Assembly: GCA_950022655.1 (NCBI GenBank)
Contig: OX465590.1
Span: 40,450,218 to 40,514,217 of the forward strand
Length of the DNA stretch: 64,000 nucleotides
Direction of reading: 5' to 3'
Source of the DNA: Alentia gelatinosa
Lineage: Eukaryota > Annelida > Polychaeta > Phyllodocida > Polynoidae
The position numbers were made by a program, and so were the translations under genes. Below the pieces are notes generated by a model. It did not search any database, was not told the DNA's origin, and worked only from the letters and a program-made list of their open reading frames with translations. This document shows, piece after piece, positions 23,601-35,274 of this stretch; positions within the stretch are counted from its first letter, which is position 1; each line of letters opens with the position of its first letter.

Positions 23601-24339
23601 GATTACATTTATACAAATGAATTTCCACCTCTCTGTTCTTCTTCATCGGGATTTAATTGGGCGGGCAAGTCGAAGCTAATAGATCTTACTACTGATAGAT
23701 AAATGATACGAATCTTCTACCTATTTATTGAACATATATCAAGAGAAATACTCGAATATTTATATCAATCGAATTTAATAATCTTACATATGTTTAATGG
23801 CATACGAATACATTGGAATAATTACATCGAGGCAACTCTACTCCAGTCACCATCCAGATCATCGGCAACAACATTCACCGGCTCAATTGGACCTTATAAT
23901 GTTTAACCTTACAGCAGCAATGACAACTCTATGATATACATTATCACTTCGACCCTGACCCTGGCTAGATCTGGCATATAATCGGCTTTCATTCCATCCA
24001 CACCCACCGTAACAGTGTGGGTGTACAGCGATGTTTATGAAACCATCCTCCTTATAATATGTTGTCCAAAATCTTACCACCATTTCACCTTCACACTCTC
24101 CTCATCCTCCCCTCCCCTCCCCCTCCTTTCCACCCCTTTATTTTCTATACATATTCTCCTACGTGCAGTCCTCCAAATCACACTTCCTCCTTATTTCCGC
24201 TCCCACATATTCTCGCTTCCTGCCTTCTGCCGCCGTGCGACCTTTCCGCTGGCGGCGATGACGTGTGGAGACAAAGGGCGGCAAAGAAGCCGCTCGTTAT
24301 GTCGATGCGGCGTTCCGCCGGGAGTCGGCTGCTGCTGCG

Positions 24340-24378
24340 TGACGTCACACTCCTTATAAGGCGCGGCGAGCTGCTCAG
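24340..24378 (+). promoter_or_regulatory. Second CRE/TATA core module
   Basis: A perfect TGACGTCA (24340-24347) is followed by TATAAG (24355-24360) and GCGAGCTGCTCAG (24366-24378) inside a small GC-rich island. The lectin-receptor core has TATAAG then GCGAGCAGCTCAG at nearly the same distance, so the two may be duplicates. No coding exon was found downstream. Confidence 0.45.
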
Positions 24379-24406
24379 CGTCGCGCGCGCTTTGTTCGCC
24401 GCGCGG

Positions 24407-25700
24407 ATTTAGAAACACCTTCGCTGGATTTTAATTACCAGCCTGACGCGCTGCCGCCCGGAATATGTCACCGCCGCTGCCTGAAACCTGTTACGTGGAG
24501 GAGATAAAACACACGACCCGAGTTCGGCTAATTATGTCGGGTCTTCTCAGATTAGCCTGGAGACGTATCGTCATCCAGGGTCAGGCTTCATTTTGATATG
24601 CGGGGAAAATCCCAGCTATTAATATTAAGGGAAATTAGTTAGGCTGCTAGCGTGTAAACAAATTTTACAATTCCTCACGGTGCCTGACATCGTTGAAAAG
24701 ATGGATTCAGTAATGCTGTTATCTTTAATTTACACTCAGGCTACAGCAGATGTATATACATGTACTTATATTAGCGTGGTGTAAACTCCTATATGTTGAA
24801 CATTAGGGACTCATATTCAATAGGCTTGCGAGTGCAGTAACTGTATGTAACGGATCACAGATTTAGAAACACCTTCGCCGTATGATAATTACCGGCTGAC
24901 GCGCCACCGCCTCCCGGAATATGTCACCGCCGCCTGAAACCTGTTACGTGTAGGAGATAAAACGCACCACGCAAGGACAGCTAATTGTTCCAGGTCGGCT
25001 CAAATTAGCCTAGAGACGTATGGATCCCTATCCAGGGTCAGGCTTCATTTTGATATGCCTGAAAAATCCCAGCTATTAATAATAAGGGAAATTAGTTAGG
25101 CAGCTAACGTGTAAACACATTTCCAATTCCTCATGGTGCCCGGCATCGTTGCAAAGATGGAATCAGTAATGTTATTATCTTTAACTTACTCCCAAGGTAT
25201 AGCAGATATATATACTTATATTAGCCCGGTGTAAACTCCCATATGCTTCATATTAGGGACTCATACTGAATAGGCTTGCGAGTACAGAAACTGTATGTTA
25301 TGGATTACAGATTTAGAGACACCTTCTCTATATCTAAGTACCAGCCAGACGCGCCGCCACCTGGAATATATCACCGCCGCCTGAAACCTGTTACGTGAAG
25401 GAGATAAAACATACAAACCAAGGTTGGCTAATTATCCCTGCTCAAATTAGCCTGCAGACGTATCAACATCCAGGGACAGGCTTCATTTTGATATGGTGGG
25501 AAAATCTCAGCTATTAATAATAAGGGAAATTAGTTAGGCTGCTAATGTGTAAACAAATTTCCAATTCCTCGCGATGCCCGACATCCTTGAAAAGATTAAA
25601 TCAGTAATGTTATTATCTTTAATTTACACCCAGGCTACAGCAGATATATATATATATCATCAGGGACCCTTACTCAACAGGCTTGCGACTACAGTAACTC
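24407..25700 (+). repeat. Three tandem ~450-bp repeats
   Basis: Copies start with ATTTAGAAACACCTTC or a variant at 24407, 24861 and 25311 (spacings 454 and 450); the third ends near 25700. Each has a GC-rich head with GGAATATGTCACCGCCG and CTGAAACCTGTTACGTG, then an AT-rich body with AGGGAAATTAGTTAGGC. The GC-rich blocks are better kept than the bodies. No coding sequence. Confidence 0.8.
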
Positions 25701-25855
25701 ATACTCAATGGGCGATAAACAGATGAATACTTGCAGTTCGTCATCATGTTTGGAGCGCTTTGGAATTATCCCCTCGTTCTTATTACTGCATGCTCCAAAC
25801 TCTATGGAGAACAGCGACACAGACCAACCACTCATTAGTTTCTTTCTTGATATTG
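25655..25855. repeat. Dispersed repeat, GCGATAAA...GAATATT family
   Basis: Shares GGGCGATAAACAGATGAATA and the block CTCCAAACTCTATGGAGAAC with 45905-46170 and with the interrupted copy at 47270-47990. Confidence 0.5.
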
Positions 25856-25986
25856 GGATAGATCATATTGTTGAATCAAGCAGTCAGTGTAATAACTAGG
25901 CTTGAGGGTACATATTGATACCTGTGCATAATACCATGGACTGGAATGGGGCCGATAAACGCCTATGGCCGAACACTCTATAGTTA

Positions 25987-26268
25987 GGTCCGGCGTCCAC
26001 CTACTACGATATGGCACCGATATGGTCTACGATGCACCTCCCGATAAAAAATCTAAATCGCGTCGGAGGGTTACCTGATATCGGGGCAGTTGACCACGTT
26101 TCTACGATTAGACACCGATACAAACCCCATCCAATGCATGGTGAATTGGCATGTCTAGACATATATCTACGATTGTGCACCTTCCCGATATGCCTCCGAT
26201 ATTTGCTTTTTGTATCGGTGCCATATCGGTAGGTCTAAATTTCTGTCGTAGTAGGTGGACGCCAGGCC
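25987..26268. mobile_element. MITE family A copy 4
   Basis: GGTCCGGCGTCCACCTACTA to GTGGACGCCAGGCC with TTA on both sides (25984-25986, 26269-26271). Confidence 0.75.
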
Positions 26269-26343
26269 TTAGGATTTGGGAACAGTGCCTTCAAGTGTTG
26301 GTCGTTCCATTGTTGGAAACTAGATTTATCAACATGTTAGTAA

Positions 26344-26527
26344 AGTTTTGGCCACCGATTTAGGAACATAGAAAGCACAACTTGTCAGTGAAAAAATAAC
26401 ATCTGGAAGAGTGGCTCACTAATCGTGCCTTACTCCGTTAGGATGCCTCGCCTGGGACAAATTGCCATCCGTTTATCGCAGACAAAGGTACATAAATGTT
26501 CCGAAATAGGTAGATGTGTATTGGGCT
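26344..26527. mobile_element. MITE family C copy 2, shortened
   Basis: The right part GAAATAGGTAGATGTGTATT and the left GCCACCGATTTAGGAAC match family C. It is internally shortened to 184 bp; flanks are TAA and TTA. Confidence 0.5.
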
Positions 26528-26840
26528 TTAGCGAACAAACTTAAATATGATTAAACAATAAACTTTGTCCAGGTACAGAAAAGGATATTCATGTACAATC
26601 CTGGAGCCCCGATTTCCCTCTAATATATCACCTCTATCAATTAGTTTATATGATGGCCATTAGCTTCTGCCATTTGAACGCAAGAAGTTTACTTCTTATA
26701 TAGGTTAGGTGGCATATGAATTATGAGCTTATGTCAATTACAGTAGTCGGAATTATATCACGAAGCAGAGCTGAGTGTTATCTGTAGCAGAAGACAACCA
26801 ATGCCATGTAAACAATCACATAAAATTGAGTAATGTTTAG

Positions 26841-26972
26841 ATAAAGCCTACCCCATCACATGTTTTTGACTTCATATGTCACGCGCGGCATATAAATATC
26901 TTATGAGATAACCGTGGCATACAGTCACACCATGTGAAGTCTATGGAGATTTATATGAAAGGTAGGATAAAA
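26841..26972. repeat. TTTATCCTACCC family copy
   Basis: ATAAAGCCTACCCC at the left, GGTAGGATAAAAT at the right, with GTCACGCGCGGCATAT inside. Resembles 5411-5537. Confidence 0.5.
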
Positions 26973-27380
26973 TATCCAATGTGATTGGCGTTCATTTATC
27001 GAACGAAGCTGTTAAGCCGAGTTACATCAATAAAAGCAACCCCCATCGAGTAATGTACGATGAGTGTCTATGTTATATTCTGTATATACTGCTTTCCTAA
27101 AACTAATATATTATTCATCACACACTGATTTAGAAACCATGTCGAAGTGAACATCCCCACTCCTCCGATGTATCATGGTGAGCAGTACAACGGATATTAA
27201 TCTGTCGTTCGAAAGAAAGTTGTTTGACTTGTGTATAAAAGGAGATGATTTTCTTAAACTGGGAGATGTTTCATAGAGAAATTTTTGCATTGACCTGTTG
27301 GGTTAAAGAGATCACTGATGATATAACACCTATTTGGATATACGGCATATAGCCTATGATCCATGGGGGCTGCCATGACG

Positions 27381-27466
27381 CCCCCCCCCCCCCCCCCCCA
27401 CTGGGTGTTCTTCACTGATGGAGGTGAAAAAGTAGGTGTTCTTCACTGATGGAGGTGCAAAAGAAG
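27381..27466. repeat. Poly-C run and 32-bp direct duplication
   Basis: Nineteen C residues (27381-27399), then GTGTTCTTCACTGATGGAGG twice in direct tandem (27405-27466). Confidence 0.8.
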
Positions 27467-28200
27467 TGAGTGATAATTGGGAAATGTCACAACTCTTGCC
27501 TTGCTCACATATGTAAATAAAGTGTTCCATGTCAAAAGCATCATGTCCTGGGTTTTAGCATTATAGCTTTCTGCTCTGGGATGGGTGTAGAGAGTCAAGG
27601 GAACAATGGTAAAAGATTTAAAGACGATTGAATTTGGTAAGAACAAAGAGCCAGGATAAAGGTTCTGTCCCGCGACCACCTAGTGACTGTTTTATGAACA
27701 AACAATGGCTCTATCCCCTATAGCTGTGCCATAAATGCCCAGGTATGATAATTCAACTTTGCATCGGAAACGGTCACTATTAACGATCGTCACTACTATA
27801 AAACACCTCCCTGGGAGGATTTTTATTTAATCATCTTTAGAGTTTCATTTATAATCTTCTACCAATTGAGATTTGAGCCAACTTAATTGCATCCCCAGAT
27901 ATTTATAAGTATCACAGATAGGTGATGAGTCAGGTCCAATTTAATTTTAATTTGTCACTTGTTCTCGATGCCGTGATTTAATTGGGATTTCTGTTCTGAA
28001 TAAGCAGATTTTTTTCTTGCTTCCGTTTATTATCCTCTTCGTGATCACTATACCGGCTATACCGATTAAGGCATAGGTTTAGTGACTAGAAAAACTATTC
28101 ACGTGATGTTATCTCTTTATAGAAGTATAATTGAACCATAACCAGCACCAGTGCGGAAAAGCTTTTATGCATGATGATTAAAGGCGGATACCCACTGCTT
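27467..28200. other. Intergenic stretch, nothing recognised
   Basis: No domain-bearing frame, element end or RNA gene seen. Confidence 0.35.
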
Positions 28201-28270
28201 CCGACACACTCCGACAAGGTTTATGACACACGCCAACATAGAAAATCTGTGTCGGAAGGGCTCTATCGGA

Positions 28271-28460
28271 GTGTGTCGGAGTGTGTCGGAGTGTGTCGGA
28301 GTGTGTCGGAGTGTGTCGGAGTGTGTCGGAGTGTGTCGGAGTGTGTCGGAGTGTGTCGGAGTGTGTCGGAGTGTGTCGGAGTGTGTCGGAGTGTGTCGGA
28401 GTGTGTCGGAGTGTGTAGGAGTGTGTCGAAGTGTGTTAGAGTGTGTTGGAGTGTGGCGGA
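28271..28460. repeat. 10-bp minisatellite GTGTGTCGGA, 19 units
   Basis: Fourteen perfect GTGTGTCGGA units (28271-28410) followed by five diverged ones. The flanks carry CACTCCGACAAGG and CTGTGTCGGAAGGGCTCT, repeated near 28685-28790, so the array grew inside a dispersed repeat. The 99- and 120-codon frames here are artefacts of the array. Confidence 0.92.
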
Positions 28461-28794
28461 GAAACTCTGATTGTTTTGTGTCAGAATGCTTGTTGGAGTG
28501 TATCAGGGTGTGTCAGGAGTGCAGTGGGCCTATAAAAAGGGTACCGACACACGGAAGGACACAAGAGGTGCATCAAAGCAAATGATATGAAGGTGTATGT
28601 GTGTTGGAAGGGGGGTGCATAGCTTACACATAGTAGAGAATGCTTCTTACACACTCTGATACAGTCTAGTCCCTACAATAAATCACTCCGACAAGGCGTA
28701 TGACACACCTCAGCAAAGATTTCCGACACACAGAATCTGTGTCGGAAGGGCTCTGTTTGAGTGTGTCAGAGGGTGTCGGAGTGTGTCGGACGGC

Positions 28795-29161
28795 CATATT
28801 GTTCCCGATTCTGAGCTGGCCGTTTGAACAGCAATGCTACCTATCCCCTAGTCCGATTTACAAGTGCGTTATATCGATGTGTAGGGGAGACAGAAACGAT
28901 GATGAATTTGAAAACCACTTTCCAATATCTTAATCGGATCAAAAGTAATTAAACTTTGACTTATTTTCTATGATTCCATACCAGCGGCCTGTGGCTCACC
29001 CCGGCTCGGCTCCTGGCGGCTCTCTCTGATCCCAATCGGGTCGCTGTACAAGTGGAGAGGTATGATCGGCAAGGGTATAAGACAGCAACATTCTTGTTCC
29101 CGATTTTGATAGGTGATCGGATCGGTGAGAATCTGTGGAAAATGTCGCTGTCTTATGGGCT
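28795..29161. mobile_element. MITE family D copy 1, 5' truncated
   Basis: Ends GTCGCTGTCTTATGGGCT followed by TTA. The interior matches 54720-55089 (GCGGCCTGTGGCTCACCCC, GGTCGCTGTACAAG). The left end is cut at the GTGTCGGA repeat. Confidence 0.55.
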
Positions 29162-29619
29162 TTACACATAATAGAGTCTAGTCCCTATAATAAATCGATC
29201 ATGATCGATTTTGTCAGAAGGTCTGCAACACAGACATTCTGTCAGATCCATGTCGGAATGTGCCGGAGTGTGGTGGAAACCACATCAGAACACAGGGTCC
29301 ACTGATACGAGAAACCTGTTCATTCCAACAGGACATGTGATTCTGTGCCAGTAGCATTTCAGAAAGCTTGTTGTAGTGTGTCGGAGTCGCAGTGGGAGCC
29401 CGGCTTAATTCCCAGCTCTGTATTTCTCTGAGACAGCTGGTTTCAGAACAATAATATGAGCACTGCAAGAGGTGTCATCTGGTGGCTCTTTGACAAAGCT
29501 CTGTTGTGAATTTACGTCCTCTGGTTCCTGTAGTTCGTGCAAATGACCAGCGCTGACTGCAGGCAATCACAATTTAATGATCGATTATATGGATATACTA
29601 AGAGACTAGGGGCAAATTG

Positions 29620-30180
29620 TAGGTTAATCATTGATGAATGGGCATACAATTATAAATGAATAACAATTAAATGGTTTGGGTTATATTCAGTCAATGGATA
29701 GTTTTCTTTATCTCACCCCTGGTATTTTTTTCCCATAGACCTAACATTGGGAACTCGTATCTAACGCCCATCAGATATTTAGGGAAAATATCCAATGGGG
29801 GATTATGTCACAAATGATAGCCCATTAGTCAATGTTAAGGGTGAGATAAATTCAGAAACCCATTCATGTTTAGTGTCAGAGCTCAGACCCTAAACTCTCA
29901 TAGGTTTCCTTTATAGTAACCCACTTGCACCCGGTAAACTTGCCATTTGTGAAACTACCTATATTGGATCCAAATATACCAAGCCCCAGTGGGTCTTTCG
30001 GTCTTGAGTGATTGGTCATGGTCAGCTGGGCACACTGAGACCCTGAGACACTGGCTCCCTGCTCTGTTATCAATATCATAGTGAATAGGATGCAAATATT
30101 AAAGGGATAATTTTCTGGAAGCATGCTGGCACTTCTATGTGACTACTCTAACCTCTAAGCGATGTATATAGCTCGTGGAA
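29620..30180. repeat. Dispersed ~370-bp repeat, copy 4, interrupted
   Basis: Matches copies near 6.7, 7.1 and 17.0 kb but is split by the repeat at 29711-29908. Left part ends GGATAGTTTTCTTTA; the right part resumes TAGTAACCCACTTGC. Confidence 0.6.
29711..29908. mobile_element. TATCTCACCCC repeat nested in copy 4
   Basis: Bounded by CTTTA on both sides (29706-29710 and 29909-29913), a possible 5-bp target duplication. Starts TCTCACCCCTGG and ends CATAGGTTTC. Confidence 0.5.
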
Positions 30181-30230
30181 GTACCTCTAAAAACGTGGTT
30201 GCTGGGACATAGGCATGGCCATTCGAGGTA

Positions 30231-30732
30231 CAGTAGAACCCCGCCTAACGGACACCCCGTGTAAGCGATCACCCCGCGTTAATGGACAGTTTTCCTCGGA
30301 ACACAAAATTACTCCTCTATCAAAAGTTTATTTCAATCTCACGTAAGTTGACACCCTGCGTAAGTTATTTCGAGAGTTATTTCAGCATGGAAAGCCATTT
30401 AACCCCGCGTAAGCGGACACTTCGGAGGGACATCTTATCGGAATCGGCTGGCCGGTGTGGGGCCTTAACTCCTGATTATCTTGATTGTTTGTTTGTGGTG
30501 TGTAGGTCAGGCGGGTAGACTAGTGTCTAGATAATCAGACTCCAGGCAATGGCCTGTGTATGCTCCTGTATGCGTCAGGTAGGCATCAGTGGGATGTCTG
30601 TGTGGTTATACCAGTGTTTCTATGCAATTCACCAGTATAAAGCCATTATATACTACATAGCCTAACCATAGACATACTGAATACCCCGTGTAAGCCCAGA
30701 ATGGAGGGTGGCCGCTTACGCAGGGTTCTACT
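30231..30732. mobile_element. Pogo-like element, about 500 bp
   Basis: Left end CAGTAGAACCCCGCCTAACG, right end GCAGGGTTCTACT. Includes internal CCCCGTGTAAGCG fragments. No transposase frame. Confidence 0.5.
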
Positions 30733-31238
30733 ATATCTATGTTTCAAAAGACCAAGGACAGATATCTACGGGCTCAGTCACTACGTTTACTTATTATTGT
30801 ATATCTAAATAACATGAAAAAAACGCCATCTTATTTATTTACGAAGTCGTCGATCCATAGCCTGTGGACCTGATGTTGGTGCGTATACACTACTGGCACA
30901 GTGAGTCCAAACATTATTCATACTTCACGCCTAGCAGTAAGTCATATTTTATAGACGTTCGGCCACAGGTTTATTATAATACAAATGTCACGCAAGTCTC
31001 AAACTGTTAATGTAAGAGCCTTCAAGGAACACCTTTATCATGTGCAATAAACGAGGAGGTCAATGGTGGATCCCTCTGGTGTTTTATTCAGGAACCTCGC
31101 AGTTGAAATCTTCAAATTACTTTTAACCAATGGTTCTTGAAACCATGGACAGTGTATCTCTAGAGTTGTACATGTCCATGTTGAAACTGACTTCAGAATA
31201 ACCTTTTTGTTCCGTAGATTCAATGCATGCGGAAGTAA
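30733..31238. other. Intergenic stretch with a TTATTATTGTATAT end
   Basis: A diverged TTATTATATACC-type end at about 30790 with AACGCCATCTTATTTATTTA, like 44181-44240. Otherwise nothing recognised. Confidence 0.35.
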
Positions 31239-31517
31239 GGCCTGGCGTCCAGATAGAAATTTAGACCTCCCGATATGGCACCAGCACAAAAAGCAAATAT
31301 CGGAGACATATGGGAAGGTTCAAAATCGTAGACATATGTCTTGACATGGTATTATATTATCCACCATGCATTGTATGGGGTTTCATCGGTGTCAAATCGC
31401 AGTAACGTGGTCAACTGCCCCGATATTAGGGGACTTTCCAACGCGATTTTGACTTTTTATCAGGAGGTGCATCGTAGATTATATCGGAGGCATATCATAG
31501 TAGGTGGACGCTGGGCC
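31239..31517. mobile_element. MITE family A copy 5
   Basis: Left GGCCTGGCGTCCAGATAG after TAA; right GTGGACGCTGGGCC. Three bases further right a family D element begins. Confidence 0.65.
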
Positions 31518-31520
31518 AAA

Positions 31521-32082
31521 TCCCATAAGACAGCGACATTTTCCACAGATTCTCCCCGATCCGATCACTGATTATAATCGGGAACAAGAATGTCGCTGTC
31601 TTATACCCTTTGCCGATCACACATCTCCACTTTATGACCTTGTGCAGCGACCCCATTGAGATCAAAGAGAGCCGCCGGGAGCCGAGCTAGGGTGAGCCAC
31701 GGGCCGCTGGTGTGGATTCAGAGAAAATAATTCAAAGTTTGATAACTTTGGATCTAATCAAGATATTCGGAAACAGTTTTCATATTCATTATCACCTCTG
31801 TCTCCCCTACAAATCAGTATAAGGCACTTGTAAATCGGACTAGGGGATAGGTAGCATCGATGTTCAAACGTCCTTCTCAGAATCCGGAACAGTCGGTGAA
31901 GTGCATACAGCGACACGATTATGGTCGGGCAGAGTCGGTCATTACCCCAATGCTAGTAATGCCCGACCCGATTAAAATCGGGTCTGTGAAGTGCGTACAG
32001 CGACCCAATTCTGACCGACCGAACGGGTTCGTCGGCCAAAGGTGTGATTGGGCACAATGGTCGGGTCACTGTCTTATAGGCT
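31521..32082. mobile_element. MITE family D copy 2
   Basis: Starts CCCATAAGACAGCGACATT and ends GTCACTGTCTTATAGGCT followed by TAA. Inverse orientation to 54518-55089 with the same GATTCTCCCCGATCCGATC interior. Confidence 0.65.
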
Positions 32083-32130
32083 TAACACTGCAGTCTCACA
32101 TATCTGGACAAGAAACTGATACATTGCACT

Positions 32131-32240
32131 TAATTCATACATGCAAGCTACTTTTCTCAATATAATTAATAATTCATACATGCAAGCTACTTTTCTCAAT
32201 ATAATTCATACATACAAGCTACTTTCCTCAATATAATTAA
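32131..32240. repeat. Short tandem repeat, ~37 bp, three units
   Basis: AATTCATACATGCAAGCTAC followed by TTTTCTCAATATAATTA, three times with small changes. Confidence 0.85.
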
Positions 32241-32836
32241 TTCGGATAAGAAAGCGTTGAAGTCACAAGTCTATGATATAAATATTTATTCCTATAAGAA
32301 TACCAGATAAATCAGATGTGTAATATCACATGTACAGAAAGACAGGCATATGCAGGTAGCCAAATATCACATTCTAATGTTCAGAAGTTATCAACTACGT
32401 TTTTACACGAAACAGGAATGGCAGTGAACTATAAAGGGTGCCACAACTTGTGTTGATCTGTCCGTATGGTGTCACAGACACCATACAGACATGTCACGAA
32501 ACTACTGAAACAGGTCCCAGGTGTAAAACGCGAAGATATATGGTAGCAGGGTTACTGTGGCTGTACGTGATAAATACTTGGTAAAATTGGTATATAATGA
32601 ACAGGGGTTCGTCTAATCATCAATTATACCAAGTATTTACCACGTACAGAGTTTACCTGTTTTCGTATTATTATATACCTTGAAATAACCATTTTTTGAC
32701 CAGGCTTTCGGGCGATTCGTCGGGTTTCTCTGCCATACATACCCCCGTATGCCACATAGATACCCCATACTCCATCTACATGTTGTCCGGCCATAAATAT
32801 GACATGGGTAGAGGTGGACGGTTTATAATTATATAC
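32241..32836. other. Intergenic stretch with small palindromes
   Basis: Short foldbacks such as CCAAGTATTTACCACGTAC against GTACGTGATAAATACTTGG near 32560-32655. A TTATTATATACC end lies at about 32668. No gene. Confidence 0.4.
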
Positions 32837-32980
32837 ACAATATTGACTGGTTTCAGATACAAGCGGCCGTATGCTCCGAGGAGTTGACGCGTAGTAATAT
32901 CCGAACGCATGCGAGGATATTGCGTAAAGTCATCTTCGAGGAGCACAAGACTGCTTTTATCTGAAACCAGTCTATATTGT
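32837..32980. repeat. Hairpin element (ACAATATTGACTGG)
   Basis: ACAATATTGACTGGTTTCAG pairs with CTGAAACCAGTCTATATTGT; centre CGAACGCATGCGAGG. Relative of 9028-9160. Confidence 0.6.
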
Positions 32981-33205
32981 AATTATTATCCACCTTTTTT
33001 GGACATATGGTAAGTCGATATCAGTTTGTTTTAGTTATGCACTATTTTTCCATACGCACTATTTTTCCGTATGCGCCACCCGGAGCATACAACATATCTG
33101 TATGCGCCGGGTATGTCCTTACACACTCCCTATGTGTTTTCTATGGACACTCCGTATTAGGTGGATGATAAAGTGGTATTGTCATCTCCCTGTAGTGAGA
33201 GAGGA

Positions 33206-33575
33206 TTTATCCTACCCCTAATATAAAATCCCATACGCTTAACATTGACTTTCCGTATGCGCCCGTATGTCGCATACGGATAAAAAATCGCTCCTAGGAG
33301 CGTACAAAAAATGGACCAATCAGAGATAAGCAGCTGAAAGTAGTTCCAAGCACCTTCAGAGCAGCAAGGAGAGCTATATGGAGGACTTCAGAAAGTTTTT
33401 ATCTTGTTTTTGTTATTATCCTCACATAAAAATATCGTTCACAGGGGGTAGGATAAAATCAAAACCTTATTCGTTTTAATCTGGGCTCCCGTATGCGACG
33501 ACTGGAGTTTGGCGTAGTGATATCACGAGGCGGAGCCGAGTGATATCCGGAGCCAAAACTCTCCGGTTTTACGAT
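33206..33575. repeat. Composite TTTATCCTACCCC element plus hairpin
   Basis: TTTATCCTACCCC to GGGGGTAGGATAAAA (33206-33458), then the GGAGTTTGGCGTAGTGATAT hairpin with centre GAGGCGGAGCCGAG to 33575. Confidence 0.55.
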
Positions 33576-34060
33576 AGTGTCTGCCCCCGGTGAAGAATTT
33601 ACTCTCACCACACGCCACACGACGCTACCCCCACTGAGCCATTTTCCGCTGGCCGACGAAACGGCACCGATTTCTTGTTTTCTCCTAAAAGTCAGTTGGT
33701 GGTGGCCAACGACTGCACTTCGGTGTCTAAAAATTGATGAGGGTGCAGTGTATGTCATATTTCTGCCGCATTTGAAGGTCCATTCCGACAGAACTGTCCT
33801 CCAAACACAATGACCATCACCAACAATTTCAAACCCCTTTGATTCTGTCGGTTATTGACCAAGATAGTTGGTGGTGGCCTTATTGCATAATCTATGCACA
33901 ATTAATTGGTGAACACTTCTCTGCATGCCTGTTTCCATTCATCGATCTGGCGTCGGTATCCCCTAAAAAATTGATCGGTGGTTCTCAACTGTAATGCGGT
34001 GCTGAATAATTGGCCAATGGAAAATGGCTAATACACTACACCCTCACCAACTTTTTTTTT
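33576..34060. repeat. Diverged repeat, TGGCCGACGAAA family
   Basis: CCGCTGGCCGACGAAACGG and GTCAGTTGGTGGTGGCC resemble the element at 51549-51856 and 34395-34500. No clear ends in this copy. Confidence 0.4.
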
Positions 34061-34766
34061 TTTTTATTCGAGAGGTTTTACGACCAAAACAACACTCGCT
34101 CTCATGAGCGATCTTCCGTGTCGTGGTCCAGGACAGTACAGGACAATACAGTACCGGCAACAGAACATTATTATACAATATACAAAAGTCAGCAAAAAAT
34201 AAACATAACCAATAAATATAGTTTCTATTTGTCTATAGGTATCCCTAGCCAAAGTATATAAGATCTTGTCCTTATTTAAGTATTCAACTTCAGTTTTCTG
34301 AGTACATTGTATGGATAACTTCTTTCACTTTCATTTTAAATTTATCCATCTTTTCAATAGATTGGGTTTCTGGCGCTAGGGTATCCCATAGTTTTGCTAT
34401 TTTGCTATTTGATACCGACCTGCAGTTGGCAGCCACCACCGATAGACTTTTAGGAGAACTCAATTAATCGGTGCGGTTTTCATCAGCCAATGGAAAGTTG
34501 CTTATAGTGAGAGCTAGATCAGGAATTGTATACTTTCTTCAAAGAAATCTTTGAGCTTGTAACAACTCCAAGAGGTTATAAACATGAATACTGCGTTTTT
34601 TTATTAAATCGGGGCCCGATTAATGAAAACCGGAGTCCTATATGATATTATATGGAAAAAAGTTTTCGTTCTCCTAATTTTGTGTTGTGCCAAAATTGTT
34701 TGGAAATTGAAAAAAAAATAATAATAATTCCCATATAATATGTATATATTTTCTATTTATCTGTAG
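34061..34766. other. Intergenic stretch, nothing recognised
   Basis: Apart from a TGGCCGACGAAA-like fragment near 34395-34500, no feature is supported. Confidence 0.3.
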
Positions 34767-34877
34767 AGCAAGCACGCTGATGGAGTTCAGTCTTGCATCA
34801 AATTGAAGATTGACTTTTCAAAACATTGGACCCAAATGGTCCCTGAAGAGGCTGTCACTGAGGAACATTGCTCCTAG
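34767..34877 (+). CDS. Possible plus-strand terminal exon (weak)
   Basis: After a pyrimidine-rich tract and the acceptor ATCTGTAG, one frame stays open for 36 codons (starting SKHADGVQSC, ending EEHCS) to a stop at 34875-34877. The amino-acid mix is ordinary, but I recognise no family and no upstream plus-strand exon. It could be a chance frame. Confidence 0.2.
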   Translation, partial: SKHADGVQSCIKLKIDFSKHWTQMVPEEAVTEEHCS

Positions 34878-35274
34878 AAATGTGGGAAAAGCGTTGCTCC
34901 AGTAATATCAGAATGTGTCGTGTAGTATTGTTATTTTCACGTTGTATCACTACTTTTTACAACATAACATATTCAGTGACATAGGTGAAAGGTTCATTAG
35001 ATTTTTGATTCAATATAGATGGCGACACAGATTTGATGTGATCCGCAAAGAATCTTGAGTAACGGTTTCGACCTCAGATTGCCATTCTGCGATCCGCAGA
35101 ACATGGAACAATGCTCCCCCTCTGGCACGGAAGGTTGTCAACTTGAGTTCTCAATACTTCTACTTTGCCGGGCCGATTTCATAATCAGTATAAATAGGAT
35201 GATGTTTTATTGTGTTGCCCAAAGTGAATGAACAAAAATGGCAGCCATTGTGTCTTGGCCATCCTCTCTGTGAA

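Noticed and set aside
28271..28460. CRISPR-like regular repeats
   Set aside because: Units are contiguous without unique spacers, and the DNA is clearly animal nuclear (introns, CUB/sushi/Kv genes).
28171..28585. 99- and 120-codon frames with repeated CVGVCRSVSE
   Set aside because: Translation of the 10-bp minisatellite.
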